Assembly (NCBI RefSeq): GCF_000196015.1
Contig: NC_007974.2
Location: forward strand, 2,046,001-2,110,000
From: Cupriavidus metallidurans CH34
GTDB taxonomy: Bacteria; Pseudomonadota; Gammaproteobacteria; Burkholderiales; Burkholderiaceae
Length of the DNA stretch: 64,000 nt
Reading direction: 5' to 3'
In this document: piece after piece, positions 25,741 through 34,361 of the stretch
Layout of the letters: each line of letters begins with the position of its first letter
How positions within the stretch are numbered: position 1 is the first letter of the stretch
Notes under the pieces: model-generated
Database searches by the model: none
What the model was told of the DNA's origin: nothing
What the model saw: only the letters and a program-made list of their open reading frames with translations
Made by a program: the position numbers and the translations under genes

Positions 25741-26955
25741 ATGGCAACGCGCGCTCCCGCCAGCACCCTGCGACAGATCCCGTCCGGCATCTGGATGCTT
25801 GGATGCGTCAGCCTGTTGATGGACATCTCCTCGGAGATCATCCACAGCCTGCTGCCCGTCTTCATGGTCACCACGCTCGGCGCTAGCGCGCTGGCCGTGG
25901 GGCTGATCGAAGGCGCGGCCGAAGCCACCGCCCTGATCGTCAAGGTCTTCTCGGGCGTCCTCAGTGATTATCTCGGCAAGCGCAAGGCGCTGGCCGTGCT
26001 CGGCTATGGGCTCGGCGCGCTGTCCAAGCCGCTCTTCGCGGTGGCACCTGGCGTCGGCACGATACTGGCGGCACGCCTGTCCGACCGCATCGGCAAGGGC
26101 ATTCGCGGCGCGCCCCGCGATGCGCTGGTGGCCGATATCGCGCCCGCCCATCTGCGCGGCGCGGCGTTCGGGCTGCGGCAGGCACTCGACACGGTTGGCG
26201 CATTCCTGGGCCCGCTGATCGCCATCGGGCTGATGATGCTCTGGGCGAACGACTTCCGCGCCATCTTCTGGGTGGCGGTGGTGCCCGGCGTGCTGTCCGT
26301 TGCCTTGCTCGCATTCGGCGTGAAGGAACCGCAAACCCACACCGGAGACAAGCGTGTGAATCCGATCCGGCGCGCCAACCTGGCGCGGCTCGGTCCGGCG
26401 TACTGGGGCGTGGTTGCCGTGGGCACGGCCTTCGCGCTGGCCCGATTCAGCGAGGCATTCCTGATCCTGCGCGTCCAGCAGGAAGGGCTACCGCTGTTTA
26501 TGGCGCCGCTGGTGCTGGTAACGATGAACGCGGTGTTCGCCGTCACGGCCTATCCGTTCGGCAAGCTCGCGGACAACTGCAGCCATGACAAGCTCCTGGT
26601 GGCTGGCCTGGCCGTGCTGATCGTCGCGGATACGGTGCTCGCAGTCGGCTCTCACTGGAGCATCGCACTGGTCGGGGTCGCGCTGTGGGGCCTGCATATG
26701 GGCATGACCCAGGGATTGCTGGCCACGATGGTCGCCGATGCCGCGCCAGCGGATCTGCGTGGCACTGCATTCGGCGTTTTCAATCTGGCCAGCGGGCTGG
26801 CGTTGCTGGCAGCCAGTGTCATGGCCGGCTGGCTGTGGGACCGGCACGGTGCGGCCGCCACCTTCCACGCGGGCGCGGGCTTCTGCGTGCTGACCATCGC
26901 ACTGCTGATCCACCGGCTTCGCAACCGCCCCGCCTCCGGCGCGGCCACCCGCTGA
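25741..26955 (+). CDS. Major facilitator superfamily transporter
   Basis: A 404-residue, 12-helix MFS protein. The loop 2-3 motif is present as GVLSDYLGKRK (near 75), and its repeat after helix 8 as GKLADNCSHDK. The N terminus contains LLMDISSEIIHSLLPVF, a pattern of an MFS subgroup often annotated as drug or unknown-substrate transporters. It starts 70 bases after sqr on the same strand, so it may be read from the pdo-sqr promoter, but I see nothing that ties it to sulfur. A four-fold 10-bp tandem repeat overlaps its stop codon. Confidence 0.82.
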   Translation: MATRAPASTLRQIPSGIWMLGCVSLLMDISSEIIHSLLPVFMVTTLGASALAVGLIEGAAEATALIVKVFSGVLSDYLGKRKALAVLGYGLGALSKPLFAVAPGVGTILAARLSDRIGKGIRGAPRDALVADIAPAHLRGAAFGLRQALDTVGAFLGPLIAIGLMMLWANDFRAIFWVAVVPGVLSVALLAFGVKEPQTHTGDKRVNPIRRANLARLGPAYWGVVAVGTAFALARFSEAFLILRVQQEGLPLFMAPLVLVTMNAVFAVTAYPFGKLADNCSHDKLLVAGLAVLIVADTVLAVGSHWSIALVGVALWGLHMGMTQGLLATMVADAAPADLRGTAFGVFNLASGLALLAASVMAGWLWDRHGAAATFHAGAGFCVLTIALLIHRLRNRPASGAATR

Positions 26956-26990
26956 GGTTCGCTGAGATTCGCCGAGGTTTGCTGAGCGCC
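26951..26990. repeat. Four imperfect 10-bp tandem repeats across a stop codon
   Basis: Units GCTGAGGTTC, GCTGAGATTC, GCCGAGGTTT and GCTGAGCGCC run directly on from the MFS coding sequence. The first unit contains the stop codon. Confidence 0.8.
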
Positions 26991-27130
26991 TTGCGAAGAC
27001 AACCTTCCTGTTCGTGTTGCACAACTTACGGATTGTCACGACTCCGGCGTCAACGGCGACCGCTTGCGTGCCGTTTTTTCCGGTAAGCACGACGCATTGT
27101 CGGGCTAACAATCTCCCAGGAGTTGACATC

Positions 27131-27424
27131 ATGAAGAAGCTGTTCGCTGCTCTCGCATCCGTCGCTTTCGTCGGTACCGTTTTCGCGCAGACCGGCGCAC
27201 CGGCTGCCGCCTCGGCCACCCCGTCGAAGTCGGAACCGGCGCAGGCTCAGGCCAGCGCCCACAAGGACAAGGCCGACGTTCATACCGGCGCGCACAAGTC
27301 CACCGCCAAGGGCACGCATCACAAGGCCAAGGCCACGACCGACATGGCGAAGTCCACTGACACCACCGGCGCGACGGCCGGCGCTGCCAAGACCGCTGCT
27401 CCGGACAACTCCAAGAAGCAGTAA
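27131..27424 (+). CDS. Small secreted Lys/Ala/His-rich protein
   Basis: A 97-residue protein with a clear signal peptide (MKKLFAALASVAFVGTVFAQ, cleaved after FAQ). The mature part is low in complexity and rich in Ala, Lys, Thr and His (HKDKADVHTGAHKST, THHKAKATT). AGGAG precedes the ATG by 9 bases. The composition recalls the acid-shock protein Asr and similar periplasmic basic proteins of Burkholderiales, but no family motif allows a name. It stands alone and is followed by two strong hairpins. An upstream in-frame ATG at 27014 is rejected because it would hide the signal peptide. Confidence 0.75.
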   Translation: MKKLFAALASVAFVGTVFAQTGAPAAASATPSKSEPAQAQASAHKDKADVHTGAHKSTAKGTHHKAKATTDMAKSTDTTGATAGAAKTAAPDNSKKQ

Positions 27425-27453
27425 GCCCCGGCGTCGCGTTATCGGGGGGTTCA

Positions 27454-27483
27454 CCGCCACGGTCAAGGCGAATGCCGTGGCGG
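27454..27483. terminator. Candidate terminator hairpin after the Lys/Ala/His-rich gene
   Basis: Perfect 9-bp arms CCGCCACGG and CCGTGGCGG with a 12-base loop, 30 bases after the stop codon. It lacks a T-run. A second hairpin follows at 27507-27552. Confidence 0.45.
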
Positions 27484-27506
27484 CGACGCTCGAACCACGG
27501 GCTCTT

Positions 27507-27552
27507 GCGGAGAGCGCAAGCGAGAGGAAGGTCTCCGCGCTTGCCTCTCCGC
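27507..27552. repeat. Imperfect inverted repeat with long stem
   Basis: GCGGAGAG followed by GCAAGCG is repeated in inverted form (CGCTTGC then CTCTCCGC) with about 14 bases between the arms and a one-base bulge. Just after it, an 8-bp unit (TCATCCGA) is repeated nearly three times up to about 27580. Confidence 0.6.
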
Positions 27553-27611
27553 CTTGTCATCCGATCATCCGATCATCTGTGCGACCATGACGGCATGTCT
27601 CCACGACTTGG

Positions 27612-27724
27612 AAGCCATTTCAAAATGAAGCGAAGCGGTTCTGGCTAGACGCGGGGCCGCAGACAGTACAAGTCGTACGGCAAGGCCCCGCAACGACGCC
27701 AGAATCATTTTGAAATGACTTCTT
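27612..27724. repeat. 113-bp interrupted palindromic element
   Basis: Two arms read ATTTCAAAATGA, then TTCTGGC, then GCGGGGCC, in inverted orientation, around a centre containing GTACAAGTCGTAC. The left arm has an extra stretch (AGCGAAGCGG) not in the right arm. It ends 15 bases before the HugZ-like gene. From memory, very similar palindromes occur in many Burkholderiales intergenic regions, but this needs a search. No second copy was seen in the window. Confidence 0.65.
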
Positions 27725-27739
27725 AGCCCCGGGATCAGC

Positions 27740-28393
27740 ATGCTCACCGTACACGCCATCCATCTGCTGCACGAAGCCGCCTTCGGTACGCTTGCCACGC
27801 AATCGTCCGTCCTGGCCGGCTATCCCTACGCCACCGTGGTGCCCTATGTCACGGACCACGCGCATCAACCGGTCATCTGCATCAGCGCCCTGGCCGAACA
27901 CACGAAGAACCTGCTCGCGGATACACGGATGAGCCTGTCTGTGCTGCAGCCGGAAGCCACGGATGTGCAGGCCGCCAGCCGACTGACGATCGTCGGAGAC
28001 GCGGAACGCTTCGAGCCAGACACTGCCCTGCGCGACCGCTACCTGCGCTATGAGCCCGGCGCCGAACGTCTGCTGGCGCTCGATTTCGCGTTCTTCCGGC
28101 TGAAGCCGGTCAAGGTACGGTTCATCGTCGGCGTCGGCAGGATGGGTTGGGTGGAACAAGCCGATCTGGACGCTGTGCCCACGCTCCCCGCGCAAGAAGA
28201 AGCCGATCTCGTGAGCAGAATGTCCCGCCTGGTTCCCGAGAGCGTGCGCGTGCTCGGCATCGATCCGCTCGGCGTCGACGTCGAGATCAATGGACGCCGC
28301 CACCGACATCGTCTTGCCGGCACAACGCCGATCGATGAAGCCATCCAGGCCGCCACTCACGCGATCACGGCGATCACGGCGGCGCGGCAATGA
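27740..28393 (+). CDS. HugZ-like pyridoxamine-phosphate-oxidase-fold protein
   Basis: A 217-residue protein with a split-barrel FMN-binding-type domain (about 5-140: GTLATQSSVLAGYPYATVVPYV, HTKNLLADTRMSLSV) and a C-terminal DUF2470-like domain (about 145-210: VRVLGIDPLGVDVEINGRRHRHRL). This is the layout of HugZ/CREG-like proteins, some of which bind or degrade heme. The residues that hold heme in HugZ cannot be confirmed by eye. The gene is single, directly downstream of a palindromic repeat, and far from the heme cluster at 52-59 kb. Confidence 0.78.
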   Translation: MLTVHAIHLLHEAAFGTLATQSSVLAGYPYATVVPYVTDHAHQPVICISALAEHTKNLLADTRMSLSVLQPEATDVQAASRLTIVGDAERFEPDTALRDRYLRYEPGAERLLALDFAFFRLKPVKVRFIVGVGRMGWVEQADLDAVPTLPAQEEADLVSRMSRLVPESVRVLGIDPLGVDVEINGRRHRHRLAGTTPIDEAIQAATHAITAITAARQ

Positions 28394-28655
28394 TGGCTTG
28401 GCCGGCCGGCACTGCCCACGCAAACGTGCTGACGCGATGACGCGCGATATGCAGCAGCACGCACCCGCCCGTCGCTGGCTTGGACTTTTCGCGTGAGGTG
28501 CCCTATCACATACCAGTGATGGGGACCGAAGCGCCCATCGTGCGGAGCAGCATTCCCCGCGCGGCGCACCCGACCTTACCCTTTGGGGAAATTGCAGGCA
28601 TCCGGATCTCATCCCATAGTCGTGCAGGTACGCTGACAACTACTGCGGCCAGACC

Positions 28656-29990
28656 ATGATCCACCATTGGATGCAACGCTTGGCGCCCACCATCGGCGCC
28701 GCCCTGCTCGCCGGCATGGCCCTCGTGGCAACCGGCGTCATGGCCCAGGAAAAGCCCGCCCCCGCTCCCGCGCCGTTCAAGGCCGAGGAGATCGAGGCAC
28801 TGGTCGCACCGATCGCGCTCTATCCCGATACCGTGCTGTCGCAGGTGCTGATGGCGTCGACCTATCCGCTGGAGATCGTCTTTGCCGCCCGCTGGGTGAA
28901 ATCGCACCCTGGCGAGAAAGGCGATGCCGCGGTCAAAGCTGTGCAGAACGAGTCGTGGGACGTCAGCGTGAAGTCGCTGGTGGCATTCCCGCAGATCCTC
29001 GAACCTATGTACGACAAGCTCGACTGGACCCAGAAGCTCGGTGACGCATTCCTGGCCCAGGAGAGGGATGTGCTCGCAGCGGTACAGCGGCTGCGCGCGC
29101 GTGCCCGCGATGCCGGCAACCTGCAATCGAATGAGCAGCAACGCGTGATCGTCGAGCCGGCGACCACGTCGGGCGCGGTGTCGCAGACCATCGTGCGGAT
29201 CGAGCCGGCCAACCCGGAGGTGATCTACGTGCCCGCCTACGACCCGGCGGTGGTCTATGGCGGCTGGGCCTATCCCGCCTACCCCTATTACTACTGGCCA
29301 CCCTACCCGGCGTACTACCCGGGCTACGCGTTTGGCAGCGGCCTGGCATTCGGGTTCGGCCTCGCCGCCGCGGCAGCCATCTTTGGTGACTGCAACTGGG
29401 GCGGGGGCGACGTCCACGTCGACCACCACAAGGCCACCAATATCGACCGCAATTTCGATCGCAATGGTCGACAAGGTGGCCAGGGCAGCAGTCGATGGGA
29501 GCACAGCGTCGATCATCGCAAGGGCGTTGCCTATCGCGACAACGCTACGCGCGAACGTTTCGGCCGCGAGCAGGCTGGCGCCGCCGACCGGCGCGCCAAC
29601 TATCGTGGCCGCGATCCGGGCGCCGGCAATCGCGCCGGGGTTTCCGACCGCATGGCCGGCGGCAACCCATCAGCCTCGGACCGCATGAACGGGGGCAACC
29701 GCGCGGGCACGTCCGACCGCCCCGCGACGGCGGATCGCGCGGCGGCCGGCAACCGGGCCGGCGCCTCCGACCGCGCACAGGCCGCCGACCGCTACAGCGC
29801 GGGATTCGGCGGGCGGGACAACGGCTTCCAGGGCGTCGGCAACGGCGCCGGCACGCAGAACAACACCAATCGCGGCAGTTCCAGCATGCAGTCATCGGGC
29901 TTTAATCGCGGCGGTGGCGGATATTCGGGCGGCGCGCGTGGCGGTGGCGGCGGTTTCGGTGGCGGCCGCGGCGGCGGTGGACGTCGATAA
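28656..29990 (+). CDS. DUF3300 secreted protein with repetitive Gly/Asn/Arg tail
   Basis: A 444-residue exported protein. After the signal peptide (cleavage near VMAQE) comes the DUF3300 domain (about 40-200), with LVAPIALYPDTVLSQVLMAS, KSHPG and PEVIYVPAYDP. A Tyr/Pro-rich stretch (YPYYYWPPYPAYYPGYAFGSG) and a hydrophobic helix follow (about 205-250). The C-terminal 190 residues are low-complexity, with repeats of the type NRAGASDR and a Gly-rich end. It is followed 12 bases later by the DUF2950 gene, a pairing common in proteobacteria. No biochemical role is established. Confidence 0.85.
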   Translation: MIHHWMQRLAPTIGAALLAGMALVATGVMAQEKPAPAPAPFKAEEIEALVAPIALYPDTVLSQVLMASTYPLEIVFAARWVKSHPGEKGDAAVKAVQNESWDVSVKSLVAFPQILEPMYDKLDWTQKLGDAFLAQERDVLAAVQRLRARARDAGNLQSNEQQRVIVEPATTSGAVSQTIVRIEPANPEVIYVPAYDPAVVYGGWAYPAYPYYYWPPYPAYYPGYAFGSGLAFGFGLAAAAAIFGDCNWGGGDVHVDHHKATNIDRNFDRNGRQGGQGSSRWEHSVDHRKGVAYRDNATRERFGREQAGAADRRANYRGRDPGAGNRAGVSDRMAGGNPSASDRMNGGNRAGTSDRPATADRAAAGNRAGASDRAQAADRYSAGFGGRDNGFQGVGNGAGTQNNTNRGSSSMQSSGFNRGGGGYSGGARGGGGGFGGGRGGGGRR

Positions 29991-30002
29991 GCGGAGGCAA
30001 CC

Positions 30003-30908
30003 ATGACACTGACGACGCCAATCCGCGCAACACTTCGCCGCACCCTGTGCACGCTGCTGCTGGGTGCAGCCGCGAGCCTGACACCCGCGGCGCACGCCAA
30101 CGAGGTCTTCGCCACGCCCGAGGCCGCGATGACCGCTTTCGGCAACGCCGTCATCAACGACGACGAGCCGACGCTGCAGAAACTGTTCGGCGGCAAGTTC
30201 CGCGACATCATTCCGCCGGTGGGCGCCGAGGTCCGCAGCAAGTTCCTGACAGCCTGGGGCAAGTCCCACGCTGTCGATCAGAAAGAGAATCGCGCCTATA
30301 TCGACGTGGGAGACGACGGCTGGACCTTCCCCATTCCACTGGTGAAGGGCAGCAAGGGCTGGCAGTTCGACACGCTGGCCGGCGTGGAGGAAATGCGGGT
30401 GCGCAGGGTGGGCCGCAACGAGCTGGCCGTCATCCAGACCATGCTGGCGATCACCGACGCACAGGCCGAATACGCGCTGACGCTGCACGATGGCAGCAAG
30501 ACGCTGGTGTACGCATCGAAGCTGTCGAGCACGCCCGGCAAGCAGGATGGCCTCTACTGGGCCTCCGCGCCAGGCGAGCCACAGAGCCCGCTAGGCGCTG
30601 CGTTTCGCGGCGCGGGAACAAGCCATGCCAGCAAGGATGGCTATTACGGATATCACTACAAGCTGCTCGACGCGCAAGGCCCCAACGCCCCGGGCGGGGC
30701 CTACAGCTATGTGGTCAACGGCAATCTCTTCGGCGGCTTTGCCGTGCTGGCATGGCCGGCGCGCTATCAGGACACCGGCGTCATGAGCTTCATGGTCAGC
30801 CACGACGGCCAAGTCTACGAGCGAGACCTTGGCGCCGACAGCGCGGTCAAGGCCAAGGAGATCCGGAACTTCGATCCGGGTGCGGGATGGAGAAAGGTGG
30901 CGCCGTAG
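30003..30908 (+). CDS. DUF2950 exported protein
   Basis: A 301-residue protein with a signal peptide (cleavage near AHA) and the DUF2950 domain: FATPEAAMTAFGNAVINDDE, GWQFDTLAGVEEMRVRRVGRNEL, GYYGYHYKLL and GFAVLAWPARYQDTGVMSFMV. It is probably co-transcribed with the DUF3300 gene. The function of DUF2950 is unknown; its regular pairing with DUF3300 suggests that the two work together in the envelope. Confidence 0.87.
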   Translation: MTLTTPIRATLRRTLCTLLLGAAASLTPAAHANEVFATPEAAMTAFGNAVINDDEPTLQKLFGGKFRDIIPPVGAEVRSKFLTAWGKSHAVDQKENRAYIDVGDDGWTFPIPLVKGSKGWQFDTLAGVEEMRVRRVGRNELAVIQTMLAITDAQAEYALTLHDGSKTLVYASKLSSTPGKQDGLYWASAPGEPQSPLGAAFRGAGTSHASKDGYYGYHYKLLDAQGPNAPGGAYSYVVNGNLFGGFAVLAWPARYQDTGVMSFMVSHDGQVYERDLGADSAVKAKEIRNFDPGAGWRKVAP

Positions 30909-30956
30909 CAGGGTCGTAGGTCGTAGGGTCGCAGCGTCACCTTCCGCTTCTCCGAA

Positions 30957-31922
30957 TCACTCCTTCGGAATACCCGCGATTTCCGCGGCCTTCGTCCAGC
31001 GCTGGATTTCGTCGAGTTGGTATTTCCGCAGCACCTCCGACCCACCCGCGAAGATCTGGCCGCTGGTGCGGCCCACGAACTCCGCCGCTTCCTTGCTGCT
31101 AATGATCTCGACCGTGGCGTCGCTGAGTTTCTTGACGATCGCGGGCGGCGTCTTCGCCGGCGCGAACAGCGCCACCCAGTTCACCATGTAGTAGTCCTTG
31201 TAGCCGAGTTCCTGCAGCGTCGGCACATTGGGCTCCAACGGCAGTCGCTTGTCGCCGCCCACGGCGATGATGCGTGTCTTGCCGGCCTGCGACAGCGCGG
31301 AAGCGGCAAGGTAATCCGACATCGCGAAGTCCACCTGGCCACCGGCGAGATCTGCGACAGCCGGGGCAGCGCCCTTGTACGGGATGGCCACGGCAGTGAT
31401 ACCGGCCTGCTTCATGAACAGCTCGGTGGCAATCTGGTACGACGCGGAACCCGAGCCGTAGCTGAGCTTGCCGGGCTTCACCTTGGCAGCGGCCACCAGA
31501 TCGGCAACGGTCTTGTAGGGCGAATCGGCGCGCACCGACAGGATCATCGCCCCGTAGTAAAGCCGCGCCACGGGCGCGAAATCGCGTACCGGGTCATAGG
31601 GCAGCGTCTTGAACTGGACCACGTTGGTCGCCATCGGCGAATTGCTCGCCACGAACAACGTGTAGCCATCCGGGTCCGCCTTCGCCACCGTCTGCGCGGC
31701 GATGAAGCTGTTGGCACCCGGACGATTTTCCACCACGAAAGGCTGGCCAAAGCGCGCCTCGAGTTTCTGGGCCAGGAACCGCGCGCTGCTGTCCGAGCCC
31801 GTGCCAGGCGGGAACGACACCACGATCTTGACGGGCTTTCTGGGGTAATTGTTCGCGTTGGCGTGCGCCAGCCCGGAGACCCCGAGCGTGGCAATCAGAC
31901 AGGCGAGAAGCAAACGCCGCAT
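30957..31922 (-). CDS. Bug-family (TctC) solute-binding protein
   Basis: A 321-residue periplasmic binding protein with a signal peptide and the Bug pattern: PVKIVVSFPPGTGSDSSARFLAQKL, FVVENRPGANS, DGYTLFVASNSPMA and VPYKGAAPAVADLAGGQVDFA. The two conserved loops around PPGTGSDSS and GSGSASYQ hold carboxylate ligands in this family. The start at 31922 has AAGGAGA upstream; a longer frame from 31958 is not supported. It is divergent from the acyl-CoA dehydrogenase operon at 32.2 kb and likely serves it. No TctA/TctB permease gene is present. Confidence 0.9.
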   Translation of the reverse strand: MRRLLLACLIATLGVSGLAHANANNYPRKPVKIVVSFPPGTGSDSSARFLAQKLEARFGQPFVVENRPGANSFIAAQTVAKADPDGYTLFVASNSPMATNVVQFKTLPYDPVRDFAPVARLYYGAMILSVRADSPYKTVADLVAAAKVKPGKLSYGSGSASYQIATELFMKQAGITAVAIPYKGAAPAVADLAGGQVDFAMSDYLAASALSQAGKTRIIAVGGDKRLPLEPNVPTLQELGYKDYYMVNWVALFAPAKTPPAIVKKLSDATVEIISSKEAAEFVGRTSGQIFAGGSEVLRKYQLDEIQRWTKAAEIAGIPKE

Positions 31923-32172
31923 ATCTACAGTCTCCTTCTTCGGGGTGATACGTGCCACCCGCTTTCATCATGAAAGAAGAAGCGTAAGGGAAGCGTGCTG
32001 CATGTCGCAATGCACATGGAGGCATATTCGTTATGCGCACGTCGGCATGGCACACCGTCACGCTGCACTGCCGCATGCGCGGTGAATTTCCGTTATCTCA
32101 CGGCTGCGATAGGCGCGTCTGGAAGGCCACTGCTAACCTCGGCTCACTCTCAAAAATCGCAAGGAGACAGAG

Positions 32173-33324
32173 TTGGAGATAGCCAGCAAGGTCGTGATAC
32201 GGCCAGCCGATCCCGACGACGCCCTGACGCCGCTGCGTCAGGAAGTCCGCGCATTCCTGGCGGAGACCCTCGGCAACCGGCCACCCCAACTGCGCGCCAA
32301 GAGCTGGTCTGGCTACGATCCCGAATTCAGCCGCGCGCTGGGTGCGCGTGGCTGGATCGGCATGACCTGGCCCAAGGCTTACGGCGGCAGTGAACGCTCG
32401 ATGCTCGAGCGCTACGTGGTGCTCGAGGAACTGCTCGCGGCGGGCGCGCCAGTTGGCGGCCACTGGGTTGCCGAGCGCCAGAGCGGCCCGCTGCTGATGC
32501 GTTACGCGGACAAGAGCGTGGCGGCGGACATCGTGCCGCGCATCACGCGCGGAGAAGTGCGCTTCTGCATTGGCATGAGCGAGCCGGACTCCGGTTCCGA
32601 CCTGGCGTCGATCCGCACACGTGGCGATCGCGTGGATGGCGGATGGGTCATCAACGGCACCAAGCTCTGGACCTCCAACGCGCATCATTCGCAATACATG
32701 ATCGCGCTGGTGCGCACCGACCGTGGCGCGGACGACAAGCACAAGGGTCTGTCGCAGTTCCTGGTCGACATGACGTCGAGCGGCCTGCAGGTGCGCCCGA
32801 TCAAGAACCTGGCGGGTCACGAGGGCTTCAACGAGGTCGTGTTCGACAACGTCTTCGTGCCGGACCGGATGCTGATCGGCACCGAGGGCGATGGCTGGGC
32901 CCAGGTCACCGCGGAACTCACGTTCGAGCGCAGCGGCCCCGAACGCTATCTGAGCAGCTACGCGCTGCTGGCCGAGATGGTGGATGCGGCAGACGCGACC
33001 GACTCGCGCCAGGCGGTGGAAATCGGCTACCTCGTCGCGGAGCTGAGCAATCTGCGCCAGATGTCTCGCGGTATCGCGGCCATGCTCAATCGTGGCGAGA
33101 ATCCGCAACTGGCCGCTGCCAACGTCAAGGACATGGGCGCGCTGTTCGAACAGCGCATCCCTGAGGTGGCCCACGCGCTGTTCGGCAATGAACTGCGCCG
33201 CACCGGCTCCCCGTTCGTCGCGACGCAAGCCTACCTGACCCAGAGTGTGCCCTCGTTCTCCCTGCGGGGCGGCACGCGTGAAATTCTGCGGGGAATCATT
33301 GCGCGAGGACTGGGAATCCGATGA
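32173..33324 (+). CDS. Acyl-CoA dehydrogenase, large subunit type
   Basis: A 383-residue FAD-dependent acyl-CoA dehydrogenase fold: an N-terminal helical domain (LRQEVRAFLAETLG), the middle-domain FAD segment CIGMSEPDSGSDLASI, NGTKLWTSNAHH, and a C-terminal FERSGPERYLS and GGTREILRGIIARGLG. The start codon is TTG with AAGGAG 6 bases upstream, the only start that fits. It overlaps the next acyl-CoA dehydrogenase gene by 4 bases. The YEGT-type catalytic Glu motif of simple acyl-CoA dehydrogenases is absent. Together with the short partner this resembles heteromeric enzymes such as those acting on steroid side chains. Confidence 0.88.
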   Translation: MEIASKVVIRPADPDDALTPLRQEVRAFLAETLGNRPPQLRAKSWSGYDPEFSRALGARGWIGMTWPKAYGGSERSMLERYVVLEELLAAGAPVGGHWVAERQSGPLLMRYADKSVAADIVPRITRGEVRFCIGMSEPDSGSDLASIRTRGDRVDGGWVINGTKLWTSNAHHSQYMIALVRTDRGADDKHKGLSQFLVDMTSSGLQVRPIKNLAGHEGFNEVVFDNVFVPDRMLIGTEGDGWAQVTAELTFERSGPERYLSSYALLAEMVDAADATDSRQAVEIGYLVAELSNLRQMSRGIAAMLNRGENPQLAAANVKDMGALFEQRIPEVAHALFGNELRRTGSPFVATQAYLTQSVPSFSLRGGTREILRGIIARGLGIR

Positions 33325-34361
33325 ACGAACTCGAACAAATGCTGACCGACAGCGCGGAGCGCCTGTTCGGCAACGAGGTCACGCTCGAACAGTCCGAAGC
33401 GATGGAGCGCGGCGAGTTTCCGCAATCACTCTGGAATGCGGTGGACAAGAGCGGTCTGGTGCACGTGCTTGCCAGCGAGGAAGCCGGTGGCGCCAACGCG
33501 AGCTGGACGGAAGCCCTGCCGGTGATGCTGGCCGCTGGCCGCACGGTCACCCCGCTGCCGTTCGTCGATGCCGCCACCGCCACGTGGCTGCTGAGCCGTC
33601 TTGGCATCGAAGCGCCGCAGGGCCTGCTGGCCCTTGCCGATCTGTCAGCGGCCCCGACCGCGAGCCAGGATGGCGACACCTGGCGGCTGAGCGCGGAAGT
33701 GGAAGTCCCCTGGGGCCGACACGCGCAACACGTGCTGGTGCGCGCCGCCAACGCCTGGCTGTTGCTGCCGACCGAGCACGCTTCGGTACGCGAGGATGCC
33801 AACATCGCTGGCGAACCGCGTGACAGGCTCACGTTCGTCGACGCCGTGGCAACAGCCGCGTCGACGCGGCAGCCGCTGGAGGGATGCGACGATCCGGCCG
33901 CGCTCGGCGCATTGATGCGCGCCATCCAGATCACCGGCGTGCTCGAACGCGTGCTGAATCAGACCGTGCAATACGCCACCGAACGCATCCAGTTTGGCCG
34001 GCCCATCGGCAAGTTCCAGGCGATCCAGCAACAGCTTGCAGTGCTCGCCAACGAAGTGGTCGCCTCGCGCATGGCCGTGGCCAGCGCCTGCGCGGCGTTG
34101 TCGGGCAAGGACTGGGCACAGCAGGCCATGATCGCCAAGATCATCTGTGGTCTGGCCGCCGGCCGCGCACCCGCGATCGCGCACCAGGTGCATGGCGCCA
34201 TCGGCTTCACGCGCGAGCACTCGCTGCACTACGCCACGCGGCGCCTGTGGTCCTGGCGCGCCGAGTACGGCAGCGAGGCGCAATGGGCCGCGAAGCTCGG
34301 CAAGATGGCAATCGAACACGGCGGCGACACGCTGTGGGAAAGACTGACGGAGGCCGCATGA
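33321..34361 (+). CDS. Acyl-CoA dehydrogenase, short partner subunit
   Basis: A 346-residue acyl-CoA dehydrogenase-like protein with a reduced middle domain. Conserved C-terminal segments are RIQFGRPIGKFQAIQQQLA and HGAIGFTREHSLHYATRRLW. It is translationally coupled on both sides: 4-base overlaps with the preceding dehydrogenase and the following Bug gene. Adjacent unequal acyl-CoA dehydrogenase pairs usually form heterotetramers in which FAD and active-site residues are shared between chains. The substrate is unknown. Confidence 0.87.
   Translation: MNELEQMLTDSAERLFGNEVTLEQSEAMERGEFPQSLWNAVDKSGLVHVLASEEAGGANASWTEALPVMLAAGRTVTPLPFVDAATATWLLSRLGIEAPQGLLALADLSAAPTASQDGDTWRLSAEVEVPWGRHAQHVLVRAANAWLLLPTEHASVREDANIAGEPRDRLTFVDAVATAASTRQPLEGCDDPAALGALMRAIQITGVLERVLNQTVQYATERIQFGRPIGKFQAIQQQLAVLANEVVASRMAVASACAALSGKDWAQQAMIAKIICGLAAGRAPAIAHQVHGAIGFTREHSLHYATRRLWSWRAEYGSEAQWAAKLGKMAIEHGGDTLWERLTEAA

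Noticed and set aside
24334..26340. A 668-codon minus-strand frame opposite sqr and the MFS gene
   Set aside because: Composition is that of an antisense shadow (Arg/His/Gln-rich), while sqr and the MFS gene have clear family motifs on the other strand.
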